A stretch of 11,000 bases of DNA from contig JACVTC010000082.1 of assembly GCA_016946835.1 (NCBI GenBank), positions 806,501-817,500 on the forward strand, in the 5' to 3' direction. Positions 9,118 to 11,000 of this stretch are shown one piece after another; position 1 is the stretch's first letter; the number at the start of each line of letters is the position of its first letter. The notes beneath the pieces were generated by a model. The model made no database searches, was not told where the DNA came from, and saw only the letters and a list, made by a program, of their open reading frames with translations. Source of the stretch: Neocallimastix lanati (nom. inval.) (lineage: Eukaryota > Neocallimastigomycota > Neocallimastigomycetes > Neocallimastigales > Neocallimastigaceae). The position numbers were made by a program, and so were the translations under genes.

Positions 9118-9781
9118 ATTTATATTTATTTATTTAATATAATTTTATTATGAGAAATGTAATATACATATTTTATATACATTATAAAAATGTATTGTAG
9201 ATTAACTTTCTAATTTAGTAAATATATAAATTTGATTAATCTAAACTTAATGAATAAAATTAATTACTAATTAAAACACTTAAAAAAGTACTTATAAATT
9301 ACATAAAGGGTTATTTGCTTTTTGCTTGTTTGTTTCGTTTAATTATTAATAATTAATATTTTATAATTTTACTGTTTTGTTTATTTTATCGTCTTAATAA
9401 TAACTTTTTTTTCTAATATTATTTTATGTTTTATAATTATTTTTACAGAAATTTTCAATAATAAGAATATTTACATATATTTGAATAATAAATTATTTTA
9501 CAGATATAACTAATTTTTTTTTAAAAAAAAAATAAAAAAAAGGAAAAAAAAAAAGGAAAAAGCAATTGTCATGATTTGTATTGCATTATAATGTATTGAA
9601 ATTGTATGAATTATTGTACATAATTTAATTATTACTTTTTAAAAAAAATGAATATAAATAAAAAATTTAATTTATTAAAACATGAGCAATCCAAAATTTG
9701 TTTTAAATAAATGGTATACTATTTAATTATATTATATAAAAATAGAATAAAAAAAATAAAATAAAAATGGAAAACAAGAAA

Positions 9782-9782
<1 letters not shown>

Positions 9783-9813
<31 letters not shown>
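9783..9813. repeat. A31 homopolymer downstream of the unknown gene
   Basis: This run of 31 A on the plus strand lies about 100 bp beyond the stop codon of the minus-strand unknown gene. It would therefore read as U31 if it falls within that transcript's 3' UTR. Confidence 0.92.
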
Positions 9814-9820
<7 letters not shown>

Positions 9821-9911
9821 AATAAAATTTTATATATGAATTATAAATATATATATATTAAATAATATTATGATATTTGATATTATATTTAATAATTATT
9901 ATTGTTCTAAA

Positions 9912-11000
9912 TTAATCTATTCTCATCGGAGCAGTTGAAACTCCTGTTGGTGGATTAATACTAGAATCATTATTAATATTTGAATGATTATAGTTATTTA
10001 TAAAAGAATCATTCTTTATCATATCTATTGCTGAACTTAATAAATCAAGATTAGAATTTTGTGTATTTATTACGTTTGCTTTTACATCATTATTAAGCAT
10101 TTTCATAATATTGTCCTTATTATTTTTATTATTATTATCATTATTACCATTATTATTAGAAGTAGTAGTAATAGAATTCATATTATTATCAACATCTTCT
10201 TTACATGTTGTTATATTATTATCTTTAGAGTTATTATCATTATTTTTGGCTGTTTTTATGGTTTTAAAATTCTGACTTTTTGAATTTGACGTCATTATCA
10301 TATTTTCTATTGATGATCTATTATCTTTTGGATTACTTTTTGAAGGACTTTCTGATTCTTTTGATTTTTTTGATGAAATTTTTTCAAGACAGCCTTTTAA
10401 ATCTGGTAAAATTTTATCGTCTACTGATTCTAATAAAGTTAATAAATCAGTTGACGCTTTCGTGAATTTTTTTTCCATATTTTTAATTTCGTTAAAATAT
10501 GCTTTTTCTCCTGGATCGTTAATCATTTCCTTTATATATATATATATATTATAATAATAGATTATCATAATAATAAATTATTAATATAACAATGAACAAA
10601 ATATTATTAAATATCTTTAATATTTATAATAATAATTATGCATAAAAAGTTGAGAGTGTAATATAATTTACCGAATTCTCATGTAAATTATGAATATCTT
10701 GAATGAAATACTGTGTAAAAAGAAATTTTTTATAAATATTACGTTTCAACTCATTAAATATTTTTATTTCTTTTTTCAAATAAGAAGGCGAAGAAAAAGT
10801 TGATTTCTTTTATTTATATATAAAAAATAAATTTAATTTTAATTTAAATTGAAATTAAAAATTTTTAAAATGAAAATTTTAGTATATATATATATATATA
10901 TATTTAAAACTAAAAAGTTAATTATCATTAAATGAAAATATATAATAATTACATCTATCTTCGTTTTTGGTTTTTTATAAATTGGGTTAATTTCATTATA
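9912..11000 (-). CDS. Unrecognised protein with an Asn-rich C-terminal tail, N-terminus outside the window
   Basis: Visible exons in transcript order are 11000-10953, 10806-10672 and 10529-9912 (stop TAA). They encode 266 residues in phase 0 throughout. The donors are GTAATT and GTAAAT, and both acceptors are AAG. I do not recognise the family. Visible residues 1-115 are charged and look helical, including YLKKEIKIFNELKRNIYKKF, FTQYFIQDIHNLHEN, GEKAYFNEIKNMEKKF and DLLTLLESVDDKILPDLKG, so a helical bundle or short coiled coil is likely. From about residue 115 the protein becomes low-complexity and rich in Asn, Ser, Lys and Asp with Asn runs. Inside that tail is one hydrophobic island, LDLLSSAIDMIKND, which could be a short binding motif. 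The ATG just before the last exon is intronic and not the start. No signal peptide, membrane segment or catalytic motif is visible. The conserved part could be a subunit of a nuclear or cytoskeletal complex, but that is only a guess from its shape. Confidence 0.8.

Larger units (their letters stand above)
7672..9911. other. Large gene-free spacer upstream of the 5MP gene
   Basis: This spacer of about 2.2 kb lies between two minus-strand genes: the 5MP start at 7671 and the stop of the unknown gene at 9912. I looked on both strands for exon-like blocks (balanced codons flanked by GTA and TAG), tRNA arms and transposon ends and found none. Its right part must hold the 3' UTR of the unknown gene and its left part the 5MP promoter and leader. 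It contains the (TTTA)33 repeat, two A/T palindromes, an A31 run and a small G/C-containing imperfect hairpin. Confidence 0.65.

Noticed and set aside
7672-9911. Possible transposon or tRNA in the long spacer
   Set aside because: I see no terminal repeats with a coding core and no T-arm-like GGTTCGA motif. The palindromes there are simple A/T switches.
10059-10465. Plus-strand ORFs rich in Ile, Leu and Phe that look membrane-like
   Set aside because: They are antisense shadows of the Asn/Lys-rich exon of the minus-strand gene, since Asn and Lys codons read as Ile and Phe on the other strand.
10530-10568. ATG at 10568 as the start of the unknown gene
   Set aside because: The 13 residues before Glu are repeats of Ile and Tyr from TA-repeat intron. 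An AAG acceptor joins in frame to two upstream exons with sensible protein.
1-11000. Alternative-code ciliate or Plasmodium origin
   Set aside because: TAA and TAG act as stops where the conserved proteins should end, which argues against the usual ciliate code. The 5MP gene argues against Plasmodium, to my knowledge.

Overview
This is nuclear DNA from a very A+T-rich eukaryote that builds motile cilia or flagella. It carries four spliced protein-coding genes, two of them on each strand. Three encode conserved eukaryotic proteins: the axonemal central-pair protein SPAG6/PF16, a Ran-binding protein of the Yrb2/RanBP3/Nup50 type, and an eIF5-mimic protein (5MP/BZW). The fourth, at the right edge, is unrecognised and has an asparagine-rich tail. 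The best fit is a zoosporic fungus, most likely an anaerobic gut fungus (Neocallimastigomycota). The reasons are the flagellar gene, the near-pure A/T introns and spacers, the long A or T homopolymers, the Asn-rich tail and the many short introns. This placement is inference. Dictyostelids are disfavoured because they have no flagella. Standard ciliate codes are disfavoured because TAA and TAG stop codons sit exactly where conserved proteins should end.

Layout: 1-100 is the end of an intron. 101-1613 (+) is the C-terminal 330 residues of SPAG6/PF16 in four exons. 1614-2367 is an empty A/T-rich spacer. 2368-4188 (+) is a complete seven-exon Ran-binding gene (264 aa). 4189-5220 is a convergent spacer that holds a long inverted repeat. 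5221-7671 (-) is a complete eight-exon 5MP gene (418 aa). 7672-9911 is a 2.2 kb spacer with a (TTTA)33 microsatellite and A/T palindromes, and I see no gene in it. 9912-11000 (-) is the C-terminal part of an unknown gene in three visible exons.

I rebuilt every splice junction from reading frame and GT/AG. All 18 complete introns (105-297 nt) begin GTA. Most end TAG, a few end AAG and one ends CAG. The exon sums are in frame for both complete genes (795 and 1257 nt). The four genes are functionally unrelated (axoneme, nuclear transport, translation control, unknown) and nothing suggests an operon or cluster. I see no RNA gene, transposon, CRISPR array or new multi-gene system. The points worth a second look are the structural DNA features (homopolymers beside splice sites, a 23-bp perfect inverted repeat beside the 5MP stop, a duplicated intron segment) and the unrecognised gene.
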